Assembly (NCBI GenBank): GCA_949987565.1
Contig: OX465104.1
Location: 1-64,000 of the forward strand
Source of the DNA: Luidia sarsii
Lineage: Eukaryota > Echinodermata > Asteroidea > Paxillosida > Luidiidae
DNA length: 64,000 nt
Reading direction: 5' to 3'
Shown here: positions 26,701-38,830 of the stretch, piece by piece
Numbering within the stretch: position 1 is the first letter of the stretch
Layout: every line of letters begins with the position of its first letter
The notes under the pieces: model-generated
Seen by the model: only the letters and a program-made list of their open reading frames with translations
Told to the model about the DNA's origin: nothing
Databases searched by the model: none
Translations under genes and position numbers: made by a program

Positions 26701-29700
26701 GCATTTTCGTTTGGAGGGTTGTCGTCTCAGGAGTCAACGGAAGGCAGTTTCGTTTAGAGGGTTGACGTCGCAGGAGTCAATGGATGACAGTTTCTTTTGG
26801 AAGGTTGCCGTCACATGAGTCGATGGACGACAGTTTCTTTTGGAGGGTGTCCGTTGCAAGAGTAAACAGAAGGCAGTTTCGTTTCGAGGGTTGCCGTCGC
26901 AGGAGTCGACGGACGACAGGTTTGTTTAAAGGGTTGCCGACACAGGAGTCGACGGAAGTCAGTTTTGTTTGGAGGGTTGCCATTGCGTTTGGAGGGTTTC
27001 CCTCGCAGGAGTCAACAGACGACAGTTTCGTTTGGAAGGCTGCCGTCGCAGGAGTCGACGGAGGGCATTTTCGTTTGGAGGTTTGCCATAGCAGGAGTCG
27101 ACAGAAGGCAGTTTCGTTTGGAGGGTTGCTGTTGCAGGAGTTGTCGGACGACAGTTTCGTTTGGAGGGTTGCCGTTGCAGAAGTCGACAGAGGGCAGTTT
27201 CGTTCAGAGGGTTATCATTGCAGGAGTTGACGGACGACAGTTTCGTTTAGAGGGTAGCCGTCGCAGGAGTCGATGGACGACAGTTTCTTTTTGAGGGTGT
27301 CCATTGCAAGAGTCAACAGATGGCAGTTTCGTTCGGAGGCTTGCCGTCGCAGGAGTCGACGGACGACAGTTTTGTTTTGAGGGTTGCTGTCGCAGGAGTC
27401 GACAGAAGGCAGTTTCGTTTGGAGGGTTGCCGTCGCAGGAGTCGACGGACGACAGGTTTGTTTAAAGGGTAGCCGACAAAGGAGTCGACGGACGTCAGTT
27501 TTGTTTGGAGGGTTGCCATTGCGTTTGGAGGGTTGCCGTCGCAGGAGTCAACAGACGACAGTTTCGTTTGGGAGGCTGCCGTCGCAGGAGTCGACGGAGG
27601 GCATTTTCGTTTGGAGGGTTATCATTGCAGAAGTTGACGGACGACAGTTTCGTTTAGAGGGTAGCCGTCGCAGGAGTCGATGGACGACAGTTTCTTTTGG
27701 AGGGTGTCCATTGCAAGAGTCAACAGATGGCAGTTTCGTTCGGAGGCTTGCCGTGGCGGGAGTCGACGGACGACAGTTTTGTTTTGAGGGTTGCTGTCGC
27801 AGGAGTCGACAGAAGGCAGTTTCGTTTGGAGGGTTGCCGTCGCAGGAGTCGACGGACGACAGGTTTGTTTATAGGGTAGCCGACAAAGGAGTCGACGGAC
27901 GTCAGTTTTGTTTGGAGGGTTGCCATTGCGTTTGGAGGGTTGCCGTCGCAGGAGTCAACAGACGACAGTTTCGTTTGGAAGGCTGCCGTCGCAGGAGTCG
28001 ACGGAGGGCATTTTCGTTTGGAGGGTTGCCATAGCAGGAGTCAACGGAAGGCAGTTTCGTTTAGAGGGTTGACGTCGCAGGAGTTGATGGATGACAGTTT
28101 TATTTGAAAGGTTGCCGTCACATGAGTCGACGGACGACATTTTCGTTTGGAGGGTTGCCGTCGCAGGAGAAGGCGGACGTCAGTTTTGTTTGGAAGGCTG
28201 CCGTCGCAGAAATCAACGGAAGTAAGTTTTGTTTGGAGGGTTGCCGTCGCAGGAGTCGACGGACGACAGGTTTGTTTAAAGGGTTGCCGACAAAGGAGTC
28301 GACGGACGTCAGTTTTGTTTGGATGGTTGCCATTGCGTTTGGAGGGTTGCCGTCGCAGGAGTCAACAGACGACAGTTTCGTTTGGTAGGCTGCCGTCGCA
28401 GGAGTCGACGGAGGGCATTTTCGTTTGGAGGGTTGCCGTCTCAGGAGTCAACGGAAGGCAGTTTCGTTTAGAGGGTTGACGTCGCAGGAGTCGACGGACG
28501 ACAGGTTTGTTTAAAGGGTTGACGACAAAGGAGTCGACGGACGTCAGTTTTGTTTGGAGGGTTGCCATTGCGTTTGGAGGGTTGCCGTCGCAGGAGTCAA
28601 CAGACGACAGTTTCGTTTGGAAGTCTGCCGTCGCAGGAGTCGACGGAGGGCATTTTCGTTTGGAGGGTTGCCATAGCAGGAGTCAACGGAAGGCAGTTTC
28701 GTTCAGAGGGTTGACGTCGCAGGAGTTGATGGATGACAGTTTCATTTGGAAGGTTGCCGTCACATGAGTCGACGGACGACATTTTCGTTTGGAGGGTTGC
28801 CGTCGCAGGAGAAGGCGGACGTCAGTTTTGTTTGGAAGGCTGCCGTCGCAAAAGTCAACGGAAGTAAGTTTTGTTTGGAGGGTTGCTGTCGCAGGAGTCG
28901 ACGGACGACAGGTTTGTTTAAAGGGTTGCCGACAAAGGAGTCGACGGACGTCAGTTTTGTTTGGAGGGTTGCCATAGCGTTTGGAGGGTTGCCGTCGCAG
29001 GAGTCAACAGACGACAGTTTCGTTTGGTAGGCTACCGTCGCAGGAGTCGACGGAGGGCATTTTCGTTTGGAGGGTTGCCATAGTAGGAGTCAACGGAAGG
29101 CAGTTTCGTTTAGAGGGTTGACTTCGCAGGAGTTGATGGATGACAGTTTCATTTGGAAGGTTGCTGTCACATGAGTCGACGGACGACATTTTCATTTGGA
29201 GGGTTGCCGTCGCAGAAGTCAACGGACGACAGTTTCGTTTGGAGGGTTGCCGTCGCAGAAGTCAATGGACGACAGTTTTGTTTGGAGGGTTGCCATCGCA
29301 GGAGTCGACGGACAACAGTTTTGTTTGCAGGGTTGCCGTCGCAGAAGTCAACGGCCAACAGTTTCGTTTGGAGGGTTACCGTCGCAGGAGTTAACAGAAG
29401 GCAGTGTTGTTTGGAGGGTTGCCATCGCAGGAGTCGACAGAAGGCAGTGTCGTTTGGAGGGTTGCCTTCGCAGGAGTCGACAGAGGGCAGTTTCGTTCAG
29501 AGGGTTATCATTGCAGGAGTTGACGGACGACAGTTTCGTTTAGAGGGTAGCCGTCGCAGGAGTCGATGGACGACAGTTTCTTTTTGAGGGTGTCCATTGC
29601 AAGAGTCAACAGATGGCAGTTTCGTTCGGAGGCTTGCCGTCGCAGGAGTCGACGGACGACAGTTTTGTTTTGAGGGTTGCTGTCGCAGGAGTCGACAGAA

Positions 29701-30642
29701 GGCAGTTTCGTTTGGAGGGTTGCCGTCGCAGGAGTCGACGGACGACAGGTTTGTTTAAAGGGTTGCCGACAAAGGAGTCGACGGACGTCAGTTTTGTTTG
29801 GAGGGTTGCCATTGCGTTTGGAGGGTTGCCGTCCCAGGAGTCAACAGACGACAGTTTCGTTTGGAAGGCTGCCGTCGCAGGAGTCGACGGAGGGCATTTT
29901 CGTTTGGAGGGTTATCATTGCAGAAGTTGACGGACGACAGTTTCGTTTAGAGGGTGGCCGTCGCAGGAGTCGATGGACGACAGTTTCTTTTGGAGGGTGT
30001 CCATTGCAAGAGTCAACAGATGGCAGTTTCGTTCGGAGGCTTGCCGTCGCAGGAGTCGACGGACGACAGTTTTGTTTTGAGGGTTGCTGTCGCAGGAGTC
30101 GACAGAAGGCAGTTTCGTTTGGAGGGTTGCCGTCGCAGGAGTCGACGGACAACAGTTTTGTTTGCAGGGTTGCCGTCGCAGAAGTCAACGGCCAACAGTT
30201 TCGTTTGGAGGGTTACCGTCGCAGGAGTTAACAGAAGGCAGTGTTGTTTGGAGGGTTGCCATCGCAGGAGTCGACGGACAACAGTTTTGTTTGCAGGGTT
30301 GCCGTCGCAGAAGTCAACGGCCAACAGTTTCGTTTGGAGGGTTACCGTCGCAGGAGTTAACAGAAGGCAGTGTTGTTTGGAGGGTTGCCATCGCAGGAGT
30401 CGACAGAAGGCAGTGTCGTTTGGAGGGTTGCCTTCGCAGGAGTCGACAGAGGGCAGTTTCGTTCAGAGGGTTATCATTGCAGGAGTTGACGGACGACAGT
30501 TTCGTTTAGAGGGTAGCCGTCGCAGGAGTCGATGGACGACAGTTTCTTTTTGAGGGTGTCCATTGCAAGAGTCAACAGATGGCAGTTTCGTTCGGAGGCT
30601 TGCCGTCGCAGGAGTCGACGGACGACAGTTTTGTTTTGAGGG
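23783..30642 (+). repeat. Higher-order repeat block 1, 6,860 bp
   Basis: Blocks are phased from a recurring landmark unit, the start of a segment carrying the rare variants GGGAGGCTGCC, TAGCCTTCGC, GGTTTATAGGGTAGACG and GATAGATGGCAG. This block resolves exactly as 153 units of 43 bp, 14 short units of 20 bp and one extra base. The extra base is the additional T in GTTTTGTTTTGGAGGG near 25850. Homology at the same offset extends upstream to about 22070. Confidence 0.9.
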
Positions 30643-33600
30643 TTGCTGTCGCAGGAGTCGACAGAAGGCAGTTTCGTTTGGAGGGTTGCCGTCGCAGGAG
30701 TCGACGGACGACAGGTTTGTTTAAAGGGTAGCCGACAAAGGAGTCGACGGACGTCAGTTTTGTTTGGAGGGTTGCCATTGCGTTTGGAGGGTTGCCGTCG
30801 CAGGAGTCAACAGACGACAGTTTCGTTTGGGAGGCTGCCGTCGCAGGAGTCGACGGAGGGCATTTTCGTTTGGAGGGTTATCATTGCAGAAGTTGACGGA
30901 CGACAGTTTCGTTTAGAGGGTAGCCTTCGCAGGAGTCGATGGACGACAGTTTCTTTTGGAGGGTGTCCATTGCAAGAGTCAACAGATGGCAGTTTCGTTC
31001 GGAGGCTTGCCGTGGCGGGAGTCGACGGACGACAGTTTTGTTTTGAGGGTTGCTGTCGCAGGAGTCGACAAAAGGCAGTTTCGTTTGGAGGGTTGCCGTC
31101 GCAGGAGTCGACGGACGACAGGTTTGTTTATAGGGTAGACGACAAAGGAGTCGACGGACGTCAGTTTTGTTTGGAGGGTTGCCATTGCGTTTGGAGGGTT
31201 GCCGTCGCAGGAGTCAACAGACGACAGTTTCGTTTGGAAGGCTGCCGTCGCAGGAGTCGACGGAGGGCATTTTCGTTTGGAGGGTTGCCATAGCAGGAGT
31301 CAACGGAAGGCAGTTTCGTTTAGAGGGTTGACGTCGCAGGAGTTGATAGATGGCAGTTTCATTTGAAAGGTTGCCGTCACATGAGTCGACGGACGACATT
31401 TTCGTTTGGAGGGTTGCCGTCGCAGGAGAAGGCGGACGTCAGTTTTGTTTGGAAGGCTGCCGTCGCAGAAATCAACGGAAGTAAGTTTTGTTTGGAGGGT
31501 TGCCGTCGCAGGAGTCGACGGACGACAGGTTTGTTTAAAGGGTTGCCGACAAAGGAGTCGACGGACGTCAGTTTTGTTTGGATGGTTGCCATTGCGTTTG
31601 GAGGGTTGCCGTCGCAGGAGTCAACATACGACAGTTTCGTTTGGTAGGCTGCCGTCGCAGGAGTCGACGGAGGGCATTTTCGTTTGGAGGGTTGCCGTCT
31701 CAGGAGTCAACGGAAGGCAGTTTCGTTTAGAGGGTTGACGTCGCAGGAGTCGACGGACGACAGGTTTGTTTAAAGGGTTGACGACAAAGGAGTCGACGGA
31801 CGTCAGTTTTGTTTGGAGGGTTGCCATTGCGTTTGGAGGGTTGCCGTCGCAGGAGTCAACAGACGACAGTTTCGTTTGGAAGTCTGCCGTCGCAGGAGTC
31901 GACGGAGGGCATTTTCGTTTGGAGGGTTGCCATAGCAGGAGTCAACGGAAGGCAGTTTCGTTCAGAGGGTTGACGTCACAGGAGTTGATGGATGACAGTT
32001 TCATTTGGAAGGTTGCCATCACATGAGTCGACGGACGACATTTTCGTTTGGAGGGTTGCCGTCGCAGGAGAAGGCGGACGTCAGTTTTGTTTCGAAGGTT
32101 GCCGTCGCAGAAGTCAACGGAAGTAAGTTTTGTTTGGAGGGTTGTCGTCGCAGGAGTCGATGGACGACAGTTTCTTTTGGAGTGTGTCCGTTGCAAGAGT
32201 AAACAGAAGGCAGTTTCGTTTGGAGGGTTGCCGTCGCAGGAGTCGACGGACGACAGGTTTGTTTAAAGGGTTGCCGGCAAAGGAGTCGACGGACGTCAGT
32301 TTTGTTTGGAGGGTTGCCATTGCGTTTGGAGGGTTGCCGTCGCAGGAGTCAACAGACGACAGTTTCGTTTGGAAGGCTGCCGTCGCAAGAGTCGACAGAG
32401 GGCATTTTCGTTTGGAGGGTTGCCATAGCAGGAGTCAACGGAAGGCAGTTTCGTTTAGAGGGCTGACGTCGCAGGAGTTGATGGATGACAGTTTCATTTG
32501 GAAGGTTGCCGTCACATGAGTCGACGGAGGACATTTTCGTTTGAAGGGTTGCCGTCGCAGGAGAAGGCGGACGTCAGTTTTGTTTGGAAGGCTGCCGTCG
32601 CAGAAATCAACGGAAGTAAGTTTTGTTTGGAGGGTTGCCGTCGCAGGAGTCGACGGACGACAGGTTTGTTTAAAGGGTTGCCAACAAAGGAGTCGACGGA
32701 CGTCAGTTTTGTTTTGGAGGGTTGCCATTGCGTTTGGAGGGTTGCCGTCGCAGGAGTCAACAGACGACAGTTTCGTTTGGTAGGCTGCCGTCGCAGGAGT
32801 CGACGGAGGGCATTTTCGTTTGGAGGGTTGCCATATCAGGAGTCAACGGAAGGCAGTTTCGTTTAGAGGGTTGACGTCGCAGGAGTTGATGGATGACATT
32901 TTCGTTTGGAGGGTTGCCGTCGCAGGAGAAGGCGGACGTCAGTTTTTTTTGGAAGGTTGCCGTCGCAGAAGTCAACGGAAGTAAGTTTTGTTTGGAGGGT
33001 TGACGTCGCAGGAGTCGACGGACGACAGTTTCGTTTGGAGGGTTGCCGTCGCAGAAGTCAATGGACGACAGTTTTGTTTGGAGGGTTGCCATCGCAGGAG
33101 TCGACGGACAACAGTTTTGTTTGCAGGGTTGCCGTCGCAGGAGTTAACAGAAGGCAGTGTTGTTTGGAGGGTTGCCATCGCAGGAGTCGACAGAAGGCAG
33201 TTTCGTTTGGAGGGTTGACGTCGCAGGAGTTGACAGAAGGCAAATTCGTTTGGAGGGTTGCCTTCGCAGGAGTCGACAGAGGGCAGTTTCGTTCAGAGGG
33301 TTATCATTGCAGGAGTCGATGGACGACAGTTTCGTTTAGAGGGTGTCCATTGCAAGAGTCAACAGATGGCAGTTTCGTTCGGAGGCTTGCCGTCGCAGGA
33401 GTCGACGGACGACAGTTTTGTTTTGAGGGTTGCCGACAAAGGAGTCGACGGACGTCAGTTTTGTTTGGAGGGTTGCCATTGCATTTGGAGGGTTGCCGTC
33501 GCAGGAGTCAACAGACGACAGTTTCGTTTGGAAGGCTGCCGTCGCAGGAGTCGACGGAGGGCATTTTCGTTTGGAGGGTTGTCGTCTCAGGAGTCAACGG

Positions 33601-36600
33601 AAGGCAGTTTCGTTTAGAGGGTTGACGTCGCAGGAGTCAATGGATGACAGTTTCTTTTGGAAGGTTGCCGTCACATGAGTCGATGGACGACAGTTTCTTT
33701 TGGAGGGTGTCCGTTCCAAGAGTAAACAGAAGGCAGTTTCGTTTCGAGGGTTGCCGTCGCAGGAGTCGACGGACGACAGGTTTGTTTAAAGGGTTGCCGA
33801 CACAGGAGTCGACGGAAGTCAGTTTTGTTTGGAGGGTTGCCATTGCGTTTGGAGGGTTTCCCTCGCAGGAGTCAACAGACGACAGTTTCGTTTGGAAGGC
33901 TGCCGTCGCAGGAGTCGACGGAGGGCATTTTCGTTTGGAGGTTTGCCATAGCAGGAGTCGACAGAAGGCAGTTTCGTTTGGAGGGTTGCTGTTGCAGGAG
34001 TTGTCGGACGACAGTTTCGTTTGGAGGGTTGCCGTTGCAGAAGTCGACAGAGGGCAGTTTCGTTCAGAGGGTTATCATTGCAGGAGTTGACGGACGACAG
34101 TTTCGTTTAGAGGGTAGCCGTCGCAGGAGTCGATGGACGACAGTTTCTTTTTGAGGGTGTCCATTGCAAGAGTCAACAGATGGCAGTTTCGTTCGGAGGC
34201 TTGCCGTCGCAGGAGTCGACGGACGACAGTTTTGTTTTGAGGGTTGCTGTCGCAGGAGTCGACAGAAGGCAGTTTCGTTTGGAGGGTTGCCGTCGCAGGA
34301 GTCGACGGACGACAGGTTTGTTTAAAGGGTAGCCGACAAAGGAGTCGACGGACGTCAGTTTTGTTTGGAGGGTTGCCATTGCGTTTGGAGGGTTGCCGTC
34401 GCAGGAGTCAACAGACGACAGTTTCGTTTGGGAGGCTGCCGTCGCAGGAGTCGACGGAGGGCATTTTCGTTTGGAGGGTTATCATTGCAGAAGTTGACGG
34501 ACGACAGTTTCGTTTAGAGGGTAGCCGTCGCAGGAGTCGATGGACGACAGTTTCTTTGGGGGTGTCCATTGCAAGAGTCAACAGATGGCAGTTTCGTTCG
34601 GAGGCTTGCCGTGGCGGGAGTCGACGGACGACAGTTTTGTTTTGAGGGTTGCTGTCGCAGGAGTCGACAGAAGGCAGTTTCGTTTGGAGGGTTGCCGTCG
34701 CAGGAGTCGACGGACGACAGGTTTGTTTATAGGGTAGCCGACAAAGGAGTCGACGGACGTCAGTTTTGTTTGGAGGGTTGCCATTGCGTTTGGAGGGTTG
34801 CCGTCGCAGGAGTCAACAGACGACAGTTTCGTTTGGAAGGCTGCCGTCGCAGGAGTCGACGGAGGGCATTTTCGTTTGGAGGGTTGCCATAGCAGGAGTC
34901 AACGGAAGGCAGTTTCGTTTAGAGGGTTGACGTCGCAGGAGTTGATGGATGACAGTTTTATTTGAAAGGTTGCCGTCACATGAGTCGACGGACGACATTT
35001 TCGTTTGGAGGGTTGCCGTCGCAGGAGAAGGCGGACGTCAGTTTTGTTTGGAAGGCTGCCGTCGCAGAAATCAACGGAAGTAAGTTTTGTTTGGAGGGTT
35101 GCCGTCGCAGGAGTCGACGGACGACAGGTTTGTTTAAAGGGTTGCCGACAAAGGAGTCGACGGACGTCAGTTTTGTTTGGATGGTTGCCATTGCGTTTGG
35201 AGGGTTGCCGTCGCAGGAGTCAACAGACGACAGTTTCGTTTGGTAGGCTGCCGTCGCAGGAGTCGACGGAGGGCATTTTCGTTTGGAGGGTTGCCGTCTC
35301 AGGAGTCAACGGAAGGCAGTTTCGTTTAGAGGGTTGACGTCGCAGGAGTCGACGGACGACAGGTTTGTTTAAAGGGTTGACGACAAAGGAGTCGACGGAC
35401 GTCAGTTTTGTTTGGAGGGTTGCCATTGCGTTTGGAGGGTTGCCGTCGCAGGAGTCAACAGACGACAGTTTCGTTTGGAAGTCTGCCGTCGCAGGAGTCG
35501 ACGGAGGGCATTTTCGTTTGGAGGGTTGCCATAGCAGGAGTCAACGGAAGGCAGTTTCGTTCAGAGGGTTGACGTCGCAGGAGTTGATGGATGACAGTTT
35601 CATTTGGAAGGTTGCCGTCACATGAGTCGACGGACGACATTTTCGTTTGGAGGGTTGCCGTCGCAGGAGAAGGCGGACGTCAGTTTTGTTTGGAAGGCTG
35701 CCGTCGCAAAAGTCAACGGAAGTAAGTTTTGTTTGGAGGGTTGCTGTCGCAGGAGTCGACGGACGACAGGTTTGTTTAAAGGGTTGCCGACAAAGGAGTC
35801 GACGGACGTCAGTTTTGTTTGGAGGGTTGCCATAGCGTTTGGAGGGTTGCCGTCGCAGGAGTCAACAGACGACAGTTTCGTTTGGTAGGCTACCGTCGCA
35901 GGAGTCGACGGAGGGCATTTTCGTTTGGAGGGTTGCCATAGTAGGAGTCAACGGAAGGCAGTTTCGTTTAGAGGGTTGACTTCGCAGGAGTTGATGGATG
36001 ACAGTTTCATTTGGAAGGTTGCTGTCACATGAGTCGACGGACGACATTTTCATTTGGAGGGTTGCCGTCGCAGAAGTCAACGGACGACAGTTTCGTTTGG
36101 AGGGTTGCCGTCGCAGAAGTCAATGGACGACAGTTTTGTTTGGAGGGTTGCCATCGCAGGAGTCGACGGACAACAGTTTTGTTTGCAGGGTTGCCGTCGC
36201 AGAAGTCAACGGCCAACAGTTTCGTTTGGAGGGTTACCGTCGCAGGAGTTAACAGAAGGCAGTGTTGTTTGGAGGGTTGCCATCGCAGGAGTCGACAGAA
36301 GGCAGTGTCGTTTGGAGGGTTGCCTTCGCAGGAGTCGACAGAGGGCAGTTTCGTTCAGAGGGTTATCATTGCAGGAGTTGACGGACGACAGTTTCGTTTA
36401 GAGGGTAGCCGTCGCAGGAGTCGATGGACGACAGTTTCTTTTTGAGGGTGTCCATTGCAAGAGTCAACAGATGGCAGTTTCGTTCGGAGGCTTGCCGTCG
36501 CAGGAGTCGACGGACGACAGTTTTGTTTTGAGGGTTGCTGTCGCAGGAGTCGACAGAAGGCAGTTTCGTTTGGAGGGTTGCCGTCGCAGGAGTCGACGGA

Positions 36601-38830
36601 CGACAGGTTTGTTTAAAGGGTTGCCGACAAAGGAGTCGACGGACGTCAGTTTTGTTTGGAGGGTTGCCATTGCGTTTGGAGGGTTGCCGTCCCAGGAGTC
36701 AACAGACGACAGTTTCGTTTGGAAGGCTGCCGTCGCAGGAGTCGACGGAGGGCATTTTCGTTTGGAGGGTTATCATTGCAGAAGTTGACGGACGACAGTT
36801 TCGTTTAGAGGGTGGCCGTCGCAGGAGTCGATGGACGACAGTTTCTTTTGGAGGGTGTCCATTGCAAGAGTCAACAGATGGCAGTTTCGTTCGGAGGCTT
36901 GCCGTCGCAGGAGTCGACGGACGACAGTTTTGTTTTGAGGGTTGCTGTCGCAGGAGTCGACAGAGGGCAGTTTCGTTCAGAGGGTTATCATTGCAGGAGT
37001 CGATGGACGACAGTTTCGTTTAGAGGGTGTCCATTGCAAGAGTCAACAGATGGCAGTTTCGTTCGGAGGCTTGCCGTCGCAGGAGTCGACGGACGACAGT
37101 TTTGTTTTGAGGGTTGCCGACAAAGGAGTCGACGGACGTCAGTTTTGTTTGGAGGGTTGCCATTGCGTTTGGAGGGTTGCCGTCGCAGGAGTCAACAGAC
37201 GACAGTTTCGTTTGGTAGGCTACCGTCGCAGGAGTCGACGGAGGGCATTTTCGTTTGGAGGGTTGCCATAGTAGGAGTCAACGGAAGGCAGTTTCGTTTA
37301 GAGGGTTGACTTCGCAGGAGTTGATGGATGACAGTTTCATTTGGAAGGTTGCTGTCACATGAGTCGACGGACGACATTTTCATTTGGAGGGTTGCCGTCG
37401 CAGAAGTCAACGGACGACAGTTTCGTTTGGAGGGTTGCCGTCGCAGAAGTCAATGGACGACAGTTTTGTTTGGAGGGTTGCCATCGCAGGAGTCGACGGA
37501 CAACAGTTTTGTTTGCAGGGTTGCCGTCGCAGAAGTCAACGGCCAACAGTTTCGTTTGGAGGGTTACCGTCGCAGGAGTTAACAGAAGGCAGTGTTGTTT
37601 GGAGGGTTGCCATCGCAGGAGTCGACAGAAGGCAGTGTCGTTTGGAGGGTTGCCTTCGCAGGAGTCGACAGAGGGCAGTTTCGTCCAGAGGGTTATCATT
37701 GCAGGAGTTGACGGACGACAGTTTCGTTTAGAGGGTAGCCGTCGCAGGAGTCGATGGACGACAGTTTCTTTTTGAGGGTGTCCATTGCAAGAGTCAACAG
37801 ATGGCAGTTTCGTTCGGAGGCTTGCCGTCGCAGGAGTCGACGGACGACAGTTTTGTTTTGAGGGTTGCTGTCGCAGGAGTCGACAGAAGGCAGTTTCGTT
37901 TGGAGGGTTGCCGTCGCAGGAGTCGACGGACGACAGGTTTGTTTAAAGGGTTGCCGACAAAGGAGTCGACGGACGTCAGTTTTGTTTGGAGGGTTGCCAT
38001 TGCGTTTGGAGGGTTGCCGTCCCAGGAGTCAACAGACGACAGTTTCGTTTGGAAGGCTGCCGTCGCAGGAGTCGACGGAGGGCATTTTCGTTTGGAGGGT
38101 TATCATTGCAGAAGTTGACGGACGACAGTTTCGTTTAGAGGGTGGCCGTCGCAGGAGTCGATGGACGACAGTTTCTTTTGGAGGGTGTCCATTGCAAGAG
38201 TCAACAGATGGCAGTTTCGTTCGGAGGCTTGCCGTCGCAGGAGTCGACGGACGACAGTTTTGTTTTGAGGGTTGCTGTCGCAGGAGTCGACAGAAGGCAG
38301 TTTCGTTTGGAGGGTTGCCGTCGCAGGAGTCGACGGACAACAGTTTTGTTTGCAGGGTTGCCGTCGCAGAAGTCAACGGCCAACAGTTTCGTTTGGAGGG
38401 TTACCGTCGCAGGAGTTAACAGAAGGCAGTGTTGTTTGGAGGGTTGCCATCGCAGGAGTCGACGGACAACAGTTTTGTTTGCAGGGTTGCCGTCGCAGAA
38501 GTCAACGGCCAACAGTTTCGTTTGGAGGGTTACCGTCGCAGGAGTTAACAGAAGGCAGTGTTGTTTGGAGGGTTGCCATCGCAGGAGTCGACAGAAGGCA
38601 GTGTCGTTTGGAGGGTTGCCTTCGCAGGAGTCGACAGAGGGCAGTTTCGTTCAGAGGGTTATCATTGCAGGAGTTGACGGACGACAGTTTCGTTTAGAGG
38701 GTAGCCGTCGCAGGAGTCGATGGACGACAGTTTCTTTTTGAGGGTGTCCATTGCAAGAGTCAACAGATGGCAGTTTCGTTCGGAGGCTTGCCGTCGCAGG
38801 AGTCGACGGACGACAGTTTTGTTTTGAGGG
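30643..38830 (+). repeat. Higher-order repeat block 2, 8,188 bp
   Basis: Same landmark order as block 1, lengthened by the 1,330-bp duplication (landmarks near 35998 and 37328) and shortened by 2 bp near 34551-34562, where TTCTTTTGGAGGG reads TTCTTTGGGGG. 6860+1330-2 = 8188. Private substitutions are few; one is C at 33716 where the other copies have G. Confidence 0.9.
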